From: Mucilaginibacter sp.
Lineage (GTDB): Bacteria; Bacteroidota; Bacteroidia; Sphingobacteriales; Sphingobacteriaceae
DNA: 52,746 bases
NCBI RefSeq assembly: GCF_025362475.1
Contig: NZ_JANYGH010000024.1
Location: forward strand, 66,164 to 118,909
Direction of reading: 5' to 3'
Shown here: in pieces, positions 17,020 through 27,305 of the stretch
Numbering within the stretch: the first letter of the stretch is position 1
How the letters are laid out: the number at the start of each line of letters is the position of its first letter
Notes under the pieces: model-generated
The model's database searches: none
What the model was told of the DNA's origin: nothing
The model's input: only the letters and a program-made list of their open reading frames with translations
Made by a program: the position numbers and the translations under genes

Positions 17020-20000
17020 ATGAAAAAAACAAGAAGGGCATTTGCAAGTCCATTTGCCCCCGTATGCCTTAAAGTTATTTTGCTAATGAAAGCAGTATTC
17101 TTTCTAATTCTGGTTACATGTATGCAGGTTTCGGCCAATGTATATTCGCAACAGAAATTCACACTCAGCATTAAGCAAACAGATGTAAGTAGTATACTTA
17201 CCAAAATTCAAAAACAAAGCGATTACCGCTTTTTTTACAACTACGCGTCCCTTAAAAAATTGGGCAAGGTTGATCTTGATGTGCAAAATGCAACAATTGA
17301 GCAGGTATTAGGTGCGCTTATTGATAATAAACTACCCTACAAAATGACCGATGGCCATGTAGTTATTATCTCAACTCCCGAAGACGGCAACATCCAGCTT
17401 ATTGTTAAGGGAAAAGTTGTCGATAACAAAGGCGAACCGCTAATTGGTGTAAACATTAGGCTGCAGGGTACCAACCTGGGCACCACTACCGATATTAACG
17501 GTAATTTTGTGATTAACGCCCCCGACAAAGGTGTGCTGGAGATCAGCTATATCGGCTATGAAAAAAAGATTGTAACTATAAACGGAGATCAGCCGCTGAA
17601 CATTGTGATGACAGCTTTACCATCTGCACTGGGCGAAGTGGTAGTAGTTGGTTATGGTACCAGCAAAAAAGTTGATATTACAGGTTCTGTTGCCAGCGTT
17701 AAAGGCGGTGATATTCAAAATCTGCCGGTAACCTCTGCTGCACAGGCTTTGGATGGCCGTGCCAGCGGTGTAAATATTGTGCGTAATGATGGCTCACCAG
17801 GTGCAGCACCAAGTATCAGGATTCGTGGTACCGGTACTGTAAATGATGCAAACCCACTTGTAGTTATTGATGGAGTGCCTACCAATAGCCCTGATGCCCT
17901 AAGCGATATCAATCCAAACGATATAGCCTCGGTAGATATTTTGAAAGATGCTTCCGCCGCAGCTATTTACGGTACACGTGCCGCCAATGGTGTGGTGTTA
18001 GTGACTACAAGGAAGGGTACTTACAATCAAAAATTAGCCACCAATGTTAACTTTTACAGCGGTTTTTCTAATACAACCAAATATTTGGACCTGCTTACCG
18101 CGCCCGACCTGTACAAATTGAAAAGGGAGCGTTATACCAATGATGGTGCAACTATTGATGCACCATGGAATGATTCCTACTATGCTACTCAGAGAACAGA
18201 TTGGCAGCGGGCCATCATGAAAACCGGTCATGTAACCAATGGTGATGTAAATATTACGGGGGGTAATGATGTATCCAATTATTATTTCTCCACCTCTATT
18301 TATAATGAGGATGGTATCATCGACAAAACCAACTATAAACGTTTCAGTACCCGCATCAATTCAGAACATAAGGTAACTAATTGGTTAAAGCTGGGCGAAA
18401 ATATCCAGTTGAATTATGCTAATAATAACGGTTTTGATAATAATAATTCACAAACAGGTCTTATCTTCTCCGCACTGCGCTTTAACCCGGCCATACCTTT
18501 GGTTAATGCCGATGGTTCTTACGGCACATCAAAAGCTTTTGCCAACCAGTTGGGCGATATAAACAGCCCTTATGCAACCATACAGGAGGCAGACAGGTTT
18601 AATAAAAAATACCGCGCGCTGGCTAATGCTTTTGCCGAGATTTCGTTTTTAAAAGAATTAAAACTGCGTGTAAACTATGCGTATGATGGTACCTTGAACC
18701 GGTCATACAATTTTAATATAGCGGATGTTAACCAGGCAAGGCAAAATACCACATCATCGTTAACACAAACCGAGGGCGAATTATCGTCGCAATTGCTTGA
18801 GTCATTCCTTACTTATGATAAAGTGTTTGGCAAAAGCCACGTAACGTTTACGGGTGGTTATTCCTACCAAAACTTCAAAACATACGGTTTTAATGCATCC
18901 AGATTAGGATATGATGACACTTCGCAAGATCAACGAGTGCTTGGCCAGGGCAATAGCCAGTTCAATTCAAGCGTGATACCTGATGAGTCGTCGTTACAAT
19001 CTGGTTTTGGCAGGTTGTTTTATGATTATGACGGTCGTTTCCTAGCTACATTAACCTTCCGTGCAGATGGATCTTCGAGATTTGCGCCAACTAAAAGATG
19101 GGGGTATTTCCCGGCATTCTCTTTGGGCTGGAGACTATCAAATGAAGCTTTTATTAAAAATATAACATGGATAAGCAACCTGAAATTATCAGGTGGTTAT
19201 GGCGAGTTGGGCAACCAAAATATAGGCACATTTCAATATGCAAGTTTAATCAGGCTTGGCAGTACTTATGAAAACAATGGTTACACGTTTGGTGGTGTCG
19301 GCTACACAGGTGCTGCGGTTTACAGCCTTGCCAACCCGGAGATTGCCTGGGAACGCACAGCCATGACCAATATTAGTTTAGATGCGGGATTTTTGAATAA
19401 CCAATTAACCACAACGCTAACCTGGTTCAATAAAAACACCAAGGATATGCTTTTAGCTCCACCTGTTGTTGGATCGGCTGGATCGGTATCTATCCCTTTC
19501 CAGAATATCGGTACCATGAACAATCATGGCGTTGAGGTTGAATTGAACTACCAGGGCGGCAGCAAGGTAAAATATTCCTTTGGCGCTAACGCTTCATTTA
19601 TCAAAAACAAGGTAACCAAGCTAAACGGCGAAGGAACATTTGTTGGTTCTACTGTATATGGTCGCTCGAGCCAGGAAATTGCCAGAACTTACCAGGGACA
19701 GCCAATAGCTTCATTTTATGGATGGAAAACTAATGGTTTATACCAAACCCAGGCTGATATTGATAATGACCCGGCACTTAAAAATGATTCCCGTAAGGGC
19801 AATATTAAACCAGGAGATGTACGTTTCCTTGATTTAAATGGTGATGGCCAGATTGATGGCAATGACCGTACCACCCTTGGCAACCCCAACCCCAATGTTA
19901 CTGCCGGTTTACAAGGCAGCATATCATACATGGGTTTTGATTTCTCGGCAAACTTTACCGGTGTATTTGGTGTGAGCCTGTACAATGCCGATAGGATGCA

Positions 20001-20388
20001 GGGCATTGATCCAACCTATCCGTTTAACCTGTATGCCGAAGACTTAGGCCGATGGACAGGGCCGGGTACCAGCAATACTATCCCAAGATTATCGCTTGAT
20101 CGTGCGAATGATAACTACCGTACATCAGACCTTTTTGTAGAAAGCGGAAGTTATGTAAGTCTTAAAAACGCCACTTTAGGTTATACCCTACCGGGTAATT
20201 GGGCTAAAAAGGCTGCTTTAAAAAGCATAAGGGTATACGCATCTGGTCAGAACCTGTTCTTTATAACCAAATACAAAGGCTACACGCCAGAGTTAGGTTA
20301 TACCAACGGAAACTTCCAAAGAGGGGTTGATGTAGCCCAGTATCCATCAGTAAGGACAATTACATTCGGTTTAACAGTTAAATTATAA
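17020..20388 (+). CDS. SusC/RagA-type TonB-linked outer-membrane transporter with STN domain
   Basis: A 1122-residue outer-membrane transporter. Its signal sequence is long (KVILLMKAVFFLILVTCMQVSANVYSQ, about residues 18-45). An STN domain follows (about 46-115, FTLSIKQTDVSSILTKIQKQSDYRFFYN), then a carboxypeptidase-regulatory-like domain (about 128-205, VKGKVVDNKGEPLIGVNIRLQGT), the plug with GEVVVVGYGTSKK, SITGS-like and IRGTG segments, and the beta-barrel ending in aromatic-rich RTITFGLTVKL. It imports oligosaccharides using TonB energy. The STN domain is the part that contacts FecR, so this copy also signals to the sigma factor upstream. susD starts 4 bases downstream. Confidence 0.96.
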   Translation: MKKTRRAFASPFAPVCLKVILLMKAVFFLILVTCMQVSANVYSQQKFTLSIKQTDVSSILTKIQKQSDYRFFYNYASLKKLGKVDLDVQNATIEQVLGALIDNKLPYKMTDGHVVIISTPEDGNIQLIVKGKVVDNKGEPLIGVNIRLQGTNLGTTTDINGNFVINAPDKGVLEISYIGYEKKIVTINGDQPLNIVMTALPSALGEVVVVGYGTSKKVDITGSVASVKGGDIQNLPVTSAAQALDGRASGVNIVRNDGSPGAAPSIRIRGTGTVNDANPLVVIDGVPTNSPDALSDINPNDIASVDILKDASAAAIYGTRAANGVVLVTTRKGTYNQKLATNVNFYSGFSNTTKYLDLLTAPDLYKLKRERYTNDGATIDAPWNDSYYATQRTDWQRAIMKTGHVTNGDVNITGGNDVSNYYFSTSIYNEDGIIDKTNYKRFSTRINSEHKVTNWLKLGENIQLNYANNNGFDNNNSQTGLIFSALRFNPAIPLVNADGSYGTSKAFANQLGDINSPYATIQEADRFNKKYRALANAFAEISFLKELKLRVNYAYDGTLNRSYNFNIADVNQARQNTTSSLTQTEGELSSQLLESFLTYDKVFGKSHVTFTGGYSYQNFKTYGFNASRLGYDDTSQDQRVLGQGNSQFNSSVIPDESSLQSGFGRLFYDYDGRFLATLTFRADGSSRFAPTKRWGYFPAFSLGWRLSNEAFIKNITWISNLKLSGGYGELGNQNIGTFQYASLIRLGSTYENNGYTFGGVGYTGAAVYSLANPEIAWERTAMTNISLDAGFLNNQLTTTLTWFNKNTKDMLLAPPVVGSAGSVSIPFQNIGTMNNHGVEVELNYQGGSKVKYSFGANASFIKNKVTKLNGEGTFVGSTVYGRSSQEIARTYQGQPIASFYGWKTNGLYQTQADIDNDPALKNDSRKGNIKPGDVRFLDLNGDGQIDGNDRTTLGNPNPNVTAGLQGSISYMGFDFSANFTGVFGVSLYNADRMQGIDPTYPFNLYAEDLGRWTGPGTSNTIPRLSLDRANDNYRTSDLFVESGSYVSLKNATLGYTLPGNWAKKAALKSIRVYASGQNLFFITKYKGYTPELGYTNGNFQRGVDVAQYPSVRTITFGLTVKL

Positions 20389-20392
20389 GATC

Positions 20393-21868
20393 ATGAAATC
20401 GAACAAAATATTATATACGCTTACATTGCTTGCCTTGTTTAGCAGTGGCTGTAAAAAGGCACTTGATTTGAAGCAACAAGGTGTTTACAGCTCCACAAAC
20501 TATTTTCGTAATGAGGTTGACGCTGTTAACGCAGTAACAGGTATCTACTCCATTTTACCGGAAGAAGATTATATAGGCCACGCGGAATCAACATTTGATA
20601 CCCCGTCCGATGATTACTGGCGTTCTGGTGACCACGGTGAAGACGAGGGTATCGAGAATCTTACTTATGATGCCTCAAACGCCGCTATCAGGTACCCATG
20701 GAGATGGAGATATGAGGAAATTAACCGCGCTACCAATTGCATCATCAATATCCCTAAGATCACAGCTATTTCTGCCGATGTTAAGAATCGCAGTATGGGC
20801 GAAGCGTATTTTTTAAGGGCTTTTGGTTACTGGCGTTTAATGATCATTCATGGCGATGTGCCTATCATTACCGAAGATGATTACACCAAACTAAACTTTA
20901 ATGTTCCAAAATCGCCAATAGAAGAGGTACGCAAACAAATTGAATCTGATTTATTAAAAGCGGTTGATCTGCTGCCTGAAAGCTATGGCGCTTCAGACCG
21001 TGGCCGTGTAAGCAAAGGCACTGCACTTGGGTTTTTAACCAAGCTGTATATGTATTGGGACAAACTACCCCAGGCAATTACAACAGGGCAAAAAGTAATT
21101 TCAAATTCAAATTATGCACTGGCTGCCAAATACCAGGACAATTTTACACGTGCAAATGAGAATAGTACAGAACTGCTTTTCTCTATCCAGGCGGTACAAA
21201 ATGTGGTTCAAAACGATTTTACGGTTTACTACATTCCAAGGCCATGGGGTGGTTACGGCTTTAGCCAACCATTGCAAGGTTTGGCTAACGAGTTTGAAGC
21301 TAATGACCCACGTAAAGCAGCGACTTTATTAACTGTAGGTGACAAGGTTGACCTTGGCGATGGGAATGGTTTAACCACCTTTACTGCCGATCTTTCGGCA
21401 ACAGGCTTTGCTTTTAAAAAGTATGCTGTATTTAACACCGCTGCAGATGGTGGTGGTGTTGATCATACCTTCGCGGTACCTTTAATGCGGTCTGCAGATA
21501 TTTACTTGTTGGTAGCAGAAGCCCTTATCCGTACACAAGGCGCCGGTGCCGGTGATGCATTAATCAACCAGGTTAGGCGTCGGGCATCAACATTATTGCC
21601 GCCGGTTGTAGGTGCAGGAATGACACAATTGATCCACGAGCGCCGCGTAGAACTTGCCGGCGAAGGTGAGCGCCACCAGGACTTAATGCGCTGGGACAAA
21701 GCTAAAATTGTTGATATCGCAGCTATATACAACAGGGCAGTTTCAAAAGCGCCTCTTGATCAGTCTAAAACGGTGACGTTTGTTCGTCCTAAAAATTATT
21801 ATTTCCCATTACCACAGGTAGAAATTGATAAGAGTAAAGGAGTTTTAGTCCAAAATCCAAACTTTTAA
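20393..21868 (+). CDS. SusD/RagB-type surface glycan-binding lipoprotein
   Basis: A 491-residue lipoprotein: the signal peptide MKSNKILYTLTLLALFSSGC ends in a lipobox with Cys20, followed by KKALDL. SusD family signatures are YSSTNYFRNEVDAVNAVTGIY, EINRATNCIINIPKI, GEAYFLRAFGYWRLMIIHGDVPII, TKLYMYWDKLPQAI and the C-terminal RRVELAGEGERHQDLMRW with KNYYFPLPQVEIDKSKGVLVQNPNF. It caps the SusC barrel and captures oligosaccharides at the cell surface. The 4-base gap to susC and the strong terminator at 21886 show that susC-susD form one unit, with the glycosidase genes probably under a second promoter or read through. Confidence 0.96.
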   Translation: MKSNKILYTLTLLALFSSGCKKALDLKQQGVYSSTNYFRNEVDAVNAVTGIYSILPEEDYIGHAESTFDTPSDDYWRSGDHGEDEGIENLTYDASNAAIRYPWRWRYEEINRATNCIINIPKITAISADVKNRSMGEAYFLRAFGYWRLMIIHGDVPIITEDDYTKLNFNVPKSPIEEVRKQIESDLLKAVDLLPESYGASDRGRVSKGTALGFLTKLYMYWDKLPQAITTGQKVISNSNYALAAKYQDNFTRANENSTELLFSIQAVQNVVQNDFTVYYIPRPWGGYGFSQPLQGLANEFEANDPRKAATLLTVGDKVDLGDGNGLTTFTADLSATGFAFKKYAVFNTAADGGGVDHTFAVPLMRSADIYLLVAEALIRTQGAGAGDALINQVRRRASTLLPPVVGAGMTQLIHERRVELAGEGERHQDLMRWDKAKIVDIAAIYNRAVSKAPLDQSKTVTFVRPKNYYFPLPQVEIDKSKGVLVQNPNF

Positions 21869-21885
21869 GTAATGATCAATTAAAG

Positions 21886-21940
21886 GCCGGTAGCCAGCAA
21901 TAATTTATTAAGTTAATTTGCGCTGGCTACCGGCATTTTT
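21886..21940 (+). terminator. Rho-independent terminator after susD
   Basis: A 13-bp perfect GC-rich stem, GCCGGTAGCCAGC (21886-21898) with GCTGGCTACCGGC (21922-21934), is followed by ATTTTTATTT. It ends the susCD message before the glycosidase genes. Confidence 0.85.
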
Positions 21941-21979
21941 ATTTAAATAATACCCTAAAAAAAAGAACCCGCTTAAATA

Positions 21980-24178
21980 ATGAAAAAAGGTTTATTGATA
22001 TTTATTGTTACCGCATTTAGTTTAAATACCTACGCACAGGTTGATCAAAAAGCTTCCTATGATTTTATTGAACGGGTTATTCCGGGCAAATCAGCTGCCT
22101 TTTTAATTGAACCCATAGCCCAGGACAATGGCAAAGATGCATTTGAGCTTGATAACCGCGATGGTAAAATAGTTTTACGTGGCAGCAACGGTCTATCTGT
22201 AGCGGCAGCTTTAAATTATTACCTTAAAACGTATTGCTTTTGCGATATCGGCTGGAACGGTACCAATTTAAAACTCCCGGCCAATTTGCCTGCGGTTAAC
22301 AGTAAAATCCATAAATCAACGCCATACCAATATCGCTATTACCTTAACTATTGCACCTTTAATTATACCATGGCCTGGTGGGATTGGGAACGCTGGCAAA
22401 AAGAAATTGACTGGATGGCACTCAACGGCATCAACATGCCGCTGGCCATTACCGGCGAAGAAGCGGTTTGGCAGGATGTATATAAAAGCATGGGCTTTAC
22501 AGATAAAGAATTGGACGCATTTTTTAGCGGACCAGCCTATTTTTCCTGGTTTTGGATGGGTAATATCGATGCCTGGGGCGGCCCACTGCCACAGCACTGG
22601 ATGGATAGCCACAAGGCATTGCAAAAAAAGATCCTGGAACGTGAACGTTTGTTCGGGATGAAACCGGTGTTGTCATCATTTACCGGGCACGTGCCTCCTT
22701 CTTTTAAGGATAGGTTCCCGAAAGCAAAAGTTAAGAAAACCAATTGGGATGCCGGCTTCCCCGATGTTTACATTCTTGATCCTGATGATGAGTTATTTGA
22801 ATCTATCGGCAAAAAATATATCGAGGCACAAACCAAAGAGTTTGGAACAGACCATCTTTACTCGGCCGATACTTTTAATGAAAACGTCCCTCCTACCAAT
22901 GATTCTACTTACCTGGATGGAATGAGTAAAAAAGTTTTCAGATCTATGACCGCCGCCGATCCCAAAGCGGTATGGGTAATGCAAGGCTGGATGTTTCATT
23001 ACAACAACAAATTTTGGCAGCCACAGCAGATCAAGGCATTGTTAAATGCCGTACCTGATGATCAGATGATCGTTCTGGATTTGTATAGCGACGCCCACCC
23101 GGTTTGGAACCGTACCGAAGCCTATTACGGTAAACCATGGATCTGGAGTATGCTGCAAAACTTTGGTGGTAACATTAGTTTGTTTGGCCGCATGCGTCAC
23201 GTGGCCGCCGATCCTGCTATTGCCCTGCATGATCCCGAATCAAAAAACATGACCGGTATAGGTGTAACACCAGAAGGAATTGAGCAAAACCCGGCATTAT
23301 TTGCCCTGATGCTTGAAAACGTTTGGCGCGATACGCCTATTGACGCGGATGCATGGGTAAGCAATTATGCCCGCAGGCGTTATGGACAAACAAATACCAA
23401 TGCCGACAACGCCTGGCACATATTATTGAACACCGTTTACAGCGGCGGCCTTACCGAAGGTGGCCCGGAATCCATCATTGTGGCCCGGCCAACTATGCAA
23501 AAAACTATCGATAGGGTGTTAACTAAACTCAACTATGACCCTAAGCAATTGGCTAAGGCATGGGAGCTATTAGTAAACGCGGCCGATAGCCTAAAACAAA
23601 GTGATGGTTTTCAGTATGATGTGATTGATGTAACGCGCCAGGTATTGGCTAATTATGCAACGCCATTACAGCAAAAAATGGCATCGGCCTATAAAAGCGG
23701 TGATAAGGAAGCATTTAAACAATACAGCACCGCGTTTTTACAGTTGATGGATGATATGGATGCCCTGCTAAGTACCCGTAAAGATTTTTTACTGGGTAAA
23801 TGGATCAACGAGGCAAGGGCAAACGGCGTTACCGAAAAAGAAAAGAACCTTTACGAATTTAACGCGCGCGACCTGGTTACCCTTTGGGGCGACAAAGAAA
23901 GCGGTCTGCGCGAGTATTCAAACCGGCAATGGGCTGGTTTAATAAAAGGCTATTATAAACCCCGCTGGGAATTATATTTTTCGCAGCTTAATAAATCATT
24001 GGCAACAGGCACCGCTTTTGATGACAAAGCATTTGATGCACAGGTAAAAAACTGGGAATGGCAATGGGTTAACAAGCACGATAATACATATCCCGATGCC
24101 GGCAAAGGCGATGGCGTAGAAAAATCAAAAGCTTTGTTTGCAAAGTATAATAGCTTGGTATTGCAGGCAGCGTATTAA
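21980..24178 (+). CDS. GH89 alpha-N-acetylglucosaminidase
   Basis: A 732-residue exported glycosidase with a signal peptide (MKKGLLIFIVTAFSLNTYAQ). It has the NAGLU layout: an N-terminal domain to about residue 110, a catalytic barrel starting at PYQYRYYLNYCTFNYTMAWW, and a helical C-terminal domain. The two catalytic acids match human NAGLU in context: Glu301 in ADTFNENVPP and Glu446 in FALMLENVWRD. It removes terminal alpha-linked GlcNAc, as in heparan, some mucin O-glycans and other GlcNAc-alpha glycans. It acts in the periplasm or at the surface beside the GH35 and GH92 enzymes downstream, so the locus targets a GlcNAc-containing glycan. Confidence 0.94.
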   Translation: MKKGLLIFIVTAFSLNTYAQVDQKASYDFIERVIPGKSAAFLIEPIAQDNGKDAFELDNRDGKIVLRGSNGLSVAAALNYYLKTYCFCDIGWNGTNLKLPANLPAVNSKIHKSTPYQYRYYLNYCTFNYTMAWWDWERWQKEIDWMALNGINMPLAITGEEAVWQDVYKSMGFTDKELDAFFSGPAYFSWFWMGNIDAWGGPLPQHWMDSHKALQKKILERERLFGMKPVLSSFTGHVPPSFKDRFPKAKVKKTNWDAGFPDVYILDPDDELFESIGKKYIEAQTKEFGTDHLYSADTFNENVPPTNDSTYLDGMSKKVFRSMTAADPKAVWVMQGWMFHYNNKFWQPQQIKALLNAVPDDQMIVLDLYSDAHPVWNRTEAYYGKPWIWSMLQNFGGNISLFGRMRHVAADPAIALHDPESKNMTGIGVTPEGIEQNPALFALMLENVWRDTPIDADAWVSNYARRRYGQTNTNADNAWHILLNTVYSGGLTEGGPESIIVARPTMQKTIDRVLTKLNYDPKQLAKAWELLVNAADSLKQSDGFQYDVIDVTRQVLANYATPLQQKMASAYKSGDKEAFKQYSTAFLQLMDDMDALLSTRKDFLLGKWINEARANGVTEKEKNLYEFNARDLVTLWGDKESGLREYSNRQWAGLIKGYYKPRWELYFSQLNKSLATGTAFDDKAFDAQVKNWEWQWVNKHDNTYPDAGKGDGVEKSKALFAKYNSLVLQAAY

Positions 24179-24194
24179 CCAATACCTGTTTTTT

Positions 24195-24281
24195 GTAGAG
24201 ACGCATAATTGCGTCTCCCGCAGGACATTCCGAATTTGCAAAGTCGATTTGCACGCGGGAGACGCAATTATGCGTCTCTAC
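24195..24281. repeat. Long nested palindrome between GH89 and GH35 genes
   Basis: The 27-bp arms at 24195-24221 and 24255-24281 are perfect inverted repeats around a 33-base centre. Each arm is itself partly palindromic: GAGACGC and GCGTCTC pair across ATAATT. RNA from it would fold as a strong hairpin or cruciform. It lies between two genes on the same strand and may attenuate or process the message, or it may be a mobile palindrome. Confidence 0.85.
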
Positions 24282-24341
24282 ATTTGAAAAACAAAACGAA
24301 CCCTACGCTACTATAACAAAAAACATTGAATCATAAAACAC

Positions 24342-27296
24342 ATGATCAAAAGCACATACTTATTTGTAACAATTCTCATTTGCCTGGCATATAGCACAAC
24401 CATAAAGGCCCAGTCAAACAACGACCACATTTTTCCTCCATCGGCGGTAGCCAAACCTTATATTGATTTTGATAGTAAAGGTTTTTTGATAGATGGCAAG
24501 CGTACCTTTTTGGCATCGGCAGGGTTAGAATATGCAAGGATCCCGCACCAGCTTTGGCATGATAGATTGCTGCGCATTAAACGGGCCGGCTTTAATTGTA
24601 TCGAGATCTATACCATCTGGAATTTCCACGAAGCCCGGGAAGGTAAATTTGATTTTACCGGCGACCGTGACCTCAATTTATTTTTAAAAGAGGTTAAAGA
24701 CCTTGGTATGTATTCCATCGTACGCGTAGGCCCCTACTATTGTGCCGAATGGGATAATGGCGGCTACCCTATCTGGCTCAAATTTAAAAAAGGAGTGCGG
24801 GTTCGGGAAGACAATCCACCGTTTGAAAAATATGTTGATCGTTTTTTCGATCACCTTTTACCCATCGTATTTAATAACCAGGTAAACAAAGGTGGTTCTG
24901 TCATATTGGTTCAGTTGGAGAACGAGCATCCTAAAGGATGGGGTACCATCATGCCCGATGGCTATTTTAAGCATTTGCAAACCAAGGCGCTAAGTATGGG
25001 CTTGCAGGTGCCTTACTTTTTCAGCGGCCTGCATCATTACAGCGATCCGGCTGGTAATGGTAAACTGGATGATGAAGCAAGACCCAACCCATGGTTCTCC
25101 ACGGAGTTTTGGAGCGTATGGTATTCGCAATATGGCGCTAAGCCGGGCGATGCAGCGCTGTATGACAGACGCACCTGGAAAATTATCGCCAATGGCGGCA
25201 ATGGCTATAACTATTATATGGCTCATGGTGGATCGAACTTTGGCTATACTAATAATGATGAAGATGCGGCATCTTATGATTATGGTGCAGCTATCGGGCA
25301 AACTGGTGATCTGCGACCTATATATTATACATTTAAACGCGCGGCATGGTTTGCCCGCAGTTTCCAGGATGTTTTGGAAAACAGTGTAAATGATTCTGTA
25401 TCCTATAACAAAATAATAACAGCTCCATCATTAAGGCTAACCGCACGGAAAAGCCCTGCCGGAGAAATTATCTTCCTTGATAATCCGGGTAAAGAAGCTA
25501 TCACCACGCAGCTGCATTTAGGCGATGCTAAAGTTTTAGGCGATAAAAAGGTGACCATTTTACCGGGTGAAATTTATCCCCTGGTTCATAATTACAAGGT
25601 TAACGATAGGGTTACGCTCAATTGGGCTTTAACCAGGATCTTTGCCATTGTAAAGCAGGATAATACCACCACCATTATTACTGATGCTGAAGCAGGTATG
25701 CCAGTATCCATGTATTTTAACACAAAAGACAAAGCCTCAACGGAAAATTCTGATGTAAAAATAGATGGCGAAAATGTGCTTATCAATGAAACGATGCCTG
25801 CCAGTAACAAGCCCTTGGAATATACTTTTAAAGCTGGCACGCAAACCGTCCGTATTTTAGCTATGAACAGGCAGGAGACTGATAAAACCTGGATAACCAA
25901 CATGGCAGATAAAAACTACATCGTTACCGGTACCGCTTATTTAGGTAAAGCAGATATTAAAAACGGTCTGTTTATTGGAGAAATAGAGCGTCCATTGTTG
26001 GCAGATAAACCCGGGCAGGTATGGATCTATATAGATAAAAAAGCTAAAGTTTTAAACCAGGCTCCATCCCCCAATACAAAACAAACGCAAACCATTGCTT
26101 TAAATAATTGGCAGTTTAAAAATGCATCCGGCTTTGCTACTGCAAATTATAACACCAGCCAATGGCTATCCTCAAAAGCCCCCTTACCCATGGGTACCGA
26201 TGGCGATATCACTGCTGATGCATGGTACAAAACATCGCTGAATATTCCTACTGCCGGGAAATACACGCTGCAGGTTAATGGCAACGGCCGCGGCCAGGCT
26301 TTTATTGATGGAGAGCCAGCTGCAAATTGGAAACTGAGCAATGCCGAAGTTTCACTTAACTTAAAAAAAGGTAAACATACCCTTGCCGTTTTTACCGCCC
26401 ATGACGGCCGCGACAAACTGGCTGCCTACCTTGGCCCAATTGATGAGGTTGATAGTAAAGGTATTTTTGGCAACGCCGTTATTAAAAAAGGCGGTCCGTT
26501 TATTAGTGAATTAAATAACTGGTATTTTGTTAAAGCAGCGCACCGTGATGATGCCAAACAAGGCCCGCCGCCATTTGATACTACGCTATATAAAAAATAT
26601 AAAATAGGAGCTGATGCTTTTAATTTAAAAGAAGGGTACGGCTGGTTTACCACAATTATACCGCAACAACCCGCGGGCACATCAAAAATAACCCTGTTAT
26701 TTAAAAGTGTTGATGAAAACGCCACGGTATTCATAAATGGTAAACAGGTATTAAGCCATGAAGGCTGGAACCAGCCTTTTGAAGTTAATATTGCAGAAGC
26801 CGGTATTTTAAAAGGACCTGTTACACTTAGTGTGTTTATCGAAAATTATTCAAACGAAGGTGGTATTGATCAGCCGGTAAAAATAAACGCCATTGGTAAC
26901 GCCGATGCCGTAACCGGCTGGCAGTTAAAGGGCGGTCCGGGTGATCCGCAAGCGCTAAAGGGTTGGCAAACGTTATCATCTGGTAATAAAATAAACAGCC
27001 CTTGCTTTTACCGCAGCTCATTTACTGTTCCGCACATAAAGGGACAAACTTTCATATGGCGTTTTGAGCCTAAAGAATTAGGGCATGGCTCGGTATGGAT
27101 TAACGGGCACAATATTGGCCGCTATCCCGAAAAAATAGCGATATCCAGTTTATACATCCCCGAATGCTGGCTCAATAAGGGTATAAACCAATTGGTGATC
27201 TATGATGAAGATGGTAAACGTCCGACCCAAACATTAATCATAGCCGAGCCGGAAGCTGGGCGTACAATAACTCAAACAAGTGCTGATCTTAATTAA
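24342..27296 (+). CDS. GH35 beta-galactosidase, long form
   Basis: A 984-residue exported enzyme with a signal peptide (MIKSTYLFVTILICLAYSTTIKAQ). The barrel shows GH35 motifs: IEIYTIWNFHEAREGKFDF, VRVGPYYCAEWDNGGYPIWL, the acid/base Glu195 in QLENEHPKGW and the nucleophile Glu255 in WFSTEFWSVWYSQYG. The usual ENEYG reads ENEHP here, a departure that could affect specificity. Beyond about residue 350 come several beta-sandwich domains, including a jelly-roll with FRSSFTVP-like ends and GHGSVWINGHNIGRYPE. It removes terminal beta-galactose, or possibly beta-glucosamine as in some GH35 relatives. It is the second of four linked catabolic genes. Confidence 0.92.
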   Translation: MIKSTYLFVTILICLAYSTTIKAQSNNDHIFPPSAVAKPYIDFDSKGFLIDGKRTFLASAGLEYARIPHQLWHDRLLRIKRAGFNCIEIYTIWNFHEAREGKFDFTGDRDLNLFLKEVKDLGMYSIVRVGPYYCAEWDNGGYPIWLKFKKGVRVREDNPPFEKYVDRFFDHLLPIVFNNQVNKGGSVILVQLENEHPKGWGTIMPDGYFKHLQTKALSMGLQVPYFFSGLHHYSDPAGNGKLDDEARPNPWFSTEFWSVWYSQYGAKPGDAALYDRRTWKIIANGGNGYNYYMAHGGSNFGYTNNDEDAASYDYGAAIGQTGDLRPIYYTFKRAAWFARSFQDVLENSVNDSVSYNKIITAPSLRLTARKSPAGEIIFLDNPGKEAITTQLHLGDAKVLGDKKVTILPGEIYPLVHNYKVNDRVTLNWALTRIFAIVKQDNTTTIITDAEAGMPVSMYFNTKDKASTENSDVKIDGENVLINETMPASNKPLEYTFKAGTQTVRILAMNRQETDKTWITNMADKNYIVTGTAYLGKADIKNGLFIGEIERPLLADKPGQVWIYIDKKAKVLNQAPSPNTKQTQTIALNNWQFKNASGFATANYNTSQWLSSKAPLPMGTDGDITADAWYKTSLNIPTAGKYTLQVNGNGRGQAFIDGEPAANWKLSNAEVSLNLKKGKHTLAVFTAHDGRDKLAAYLGPIDEVDSKGIFGNAVIKKGGPFISELNNWYFVKAAHRDDAKQGPPPFDTTLYKKYKIGADAFNLKEGYGWFTTIIPQQPAGTSKITLLFKSVDENATVFINGKQVLSHEGWNQPFEVNIAEAGILKGPVTLSVFIENYSNEGGIDQPVKINAIGNADAVTGWQLKGGPGDPQALKGWQTLSSGNKINSPCFYRSSFTVPHIKGQTFIWRFEPKELGHGSVWINGHNIGRYPEKIAISSLYIPECWLNKGINQLVIYDEDGKRPTQTLIIAEPEAGRTITQTSADLN

Positions 27297-27305
27297 AAAA
27301 TAAAA

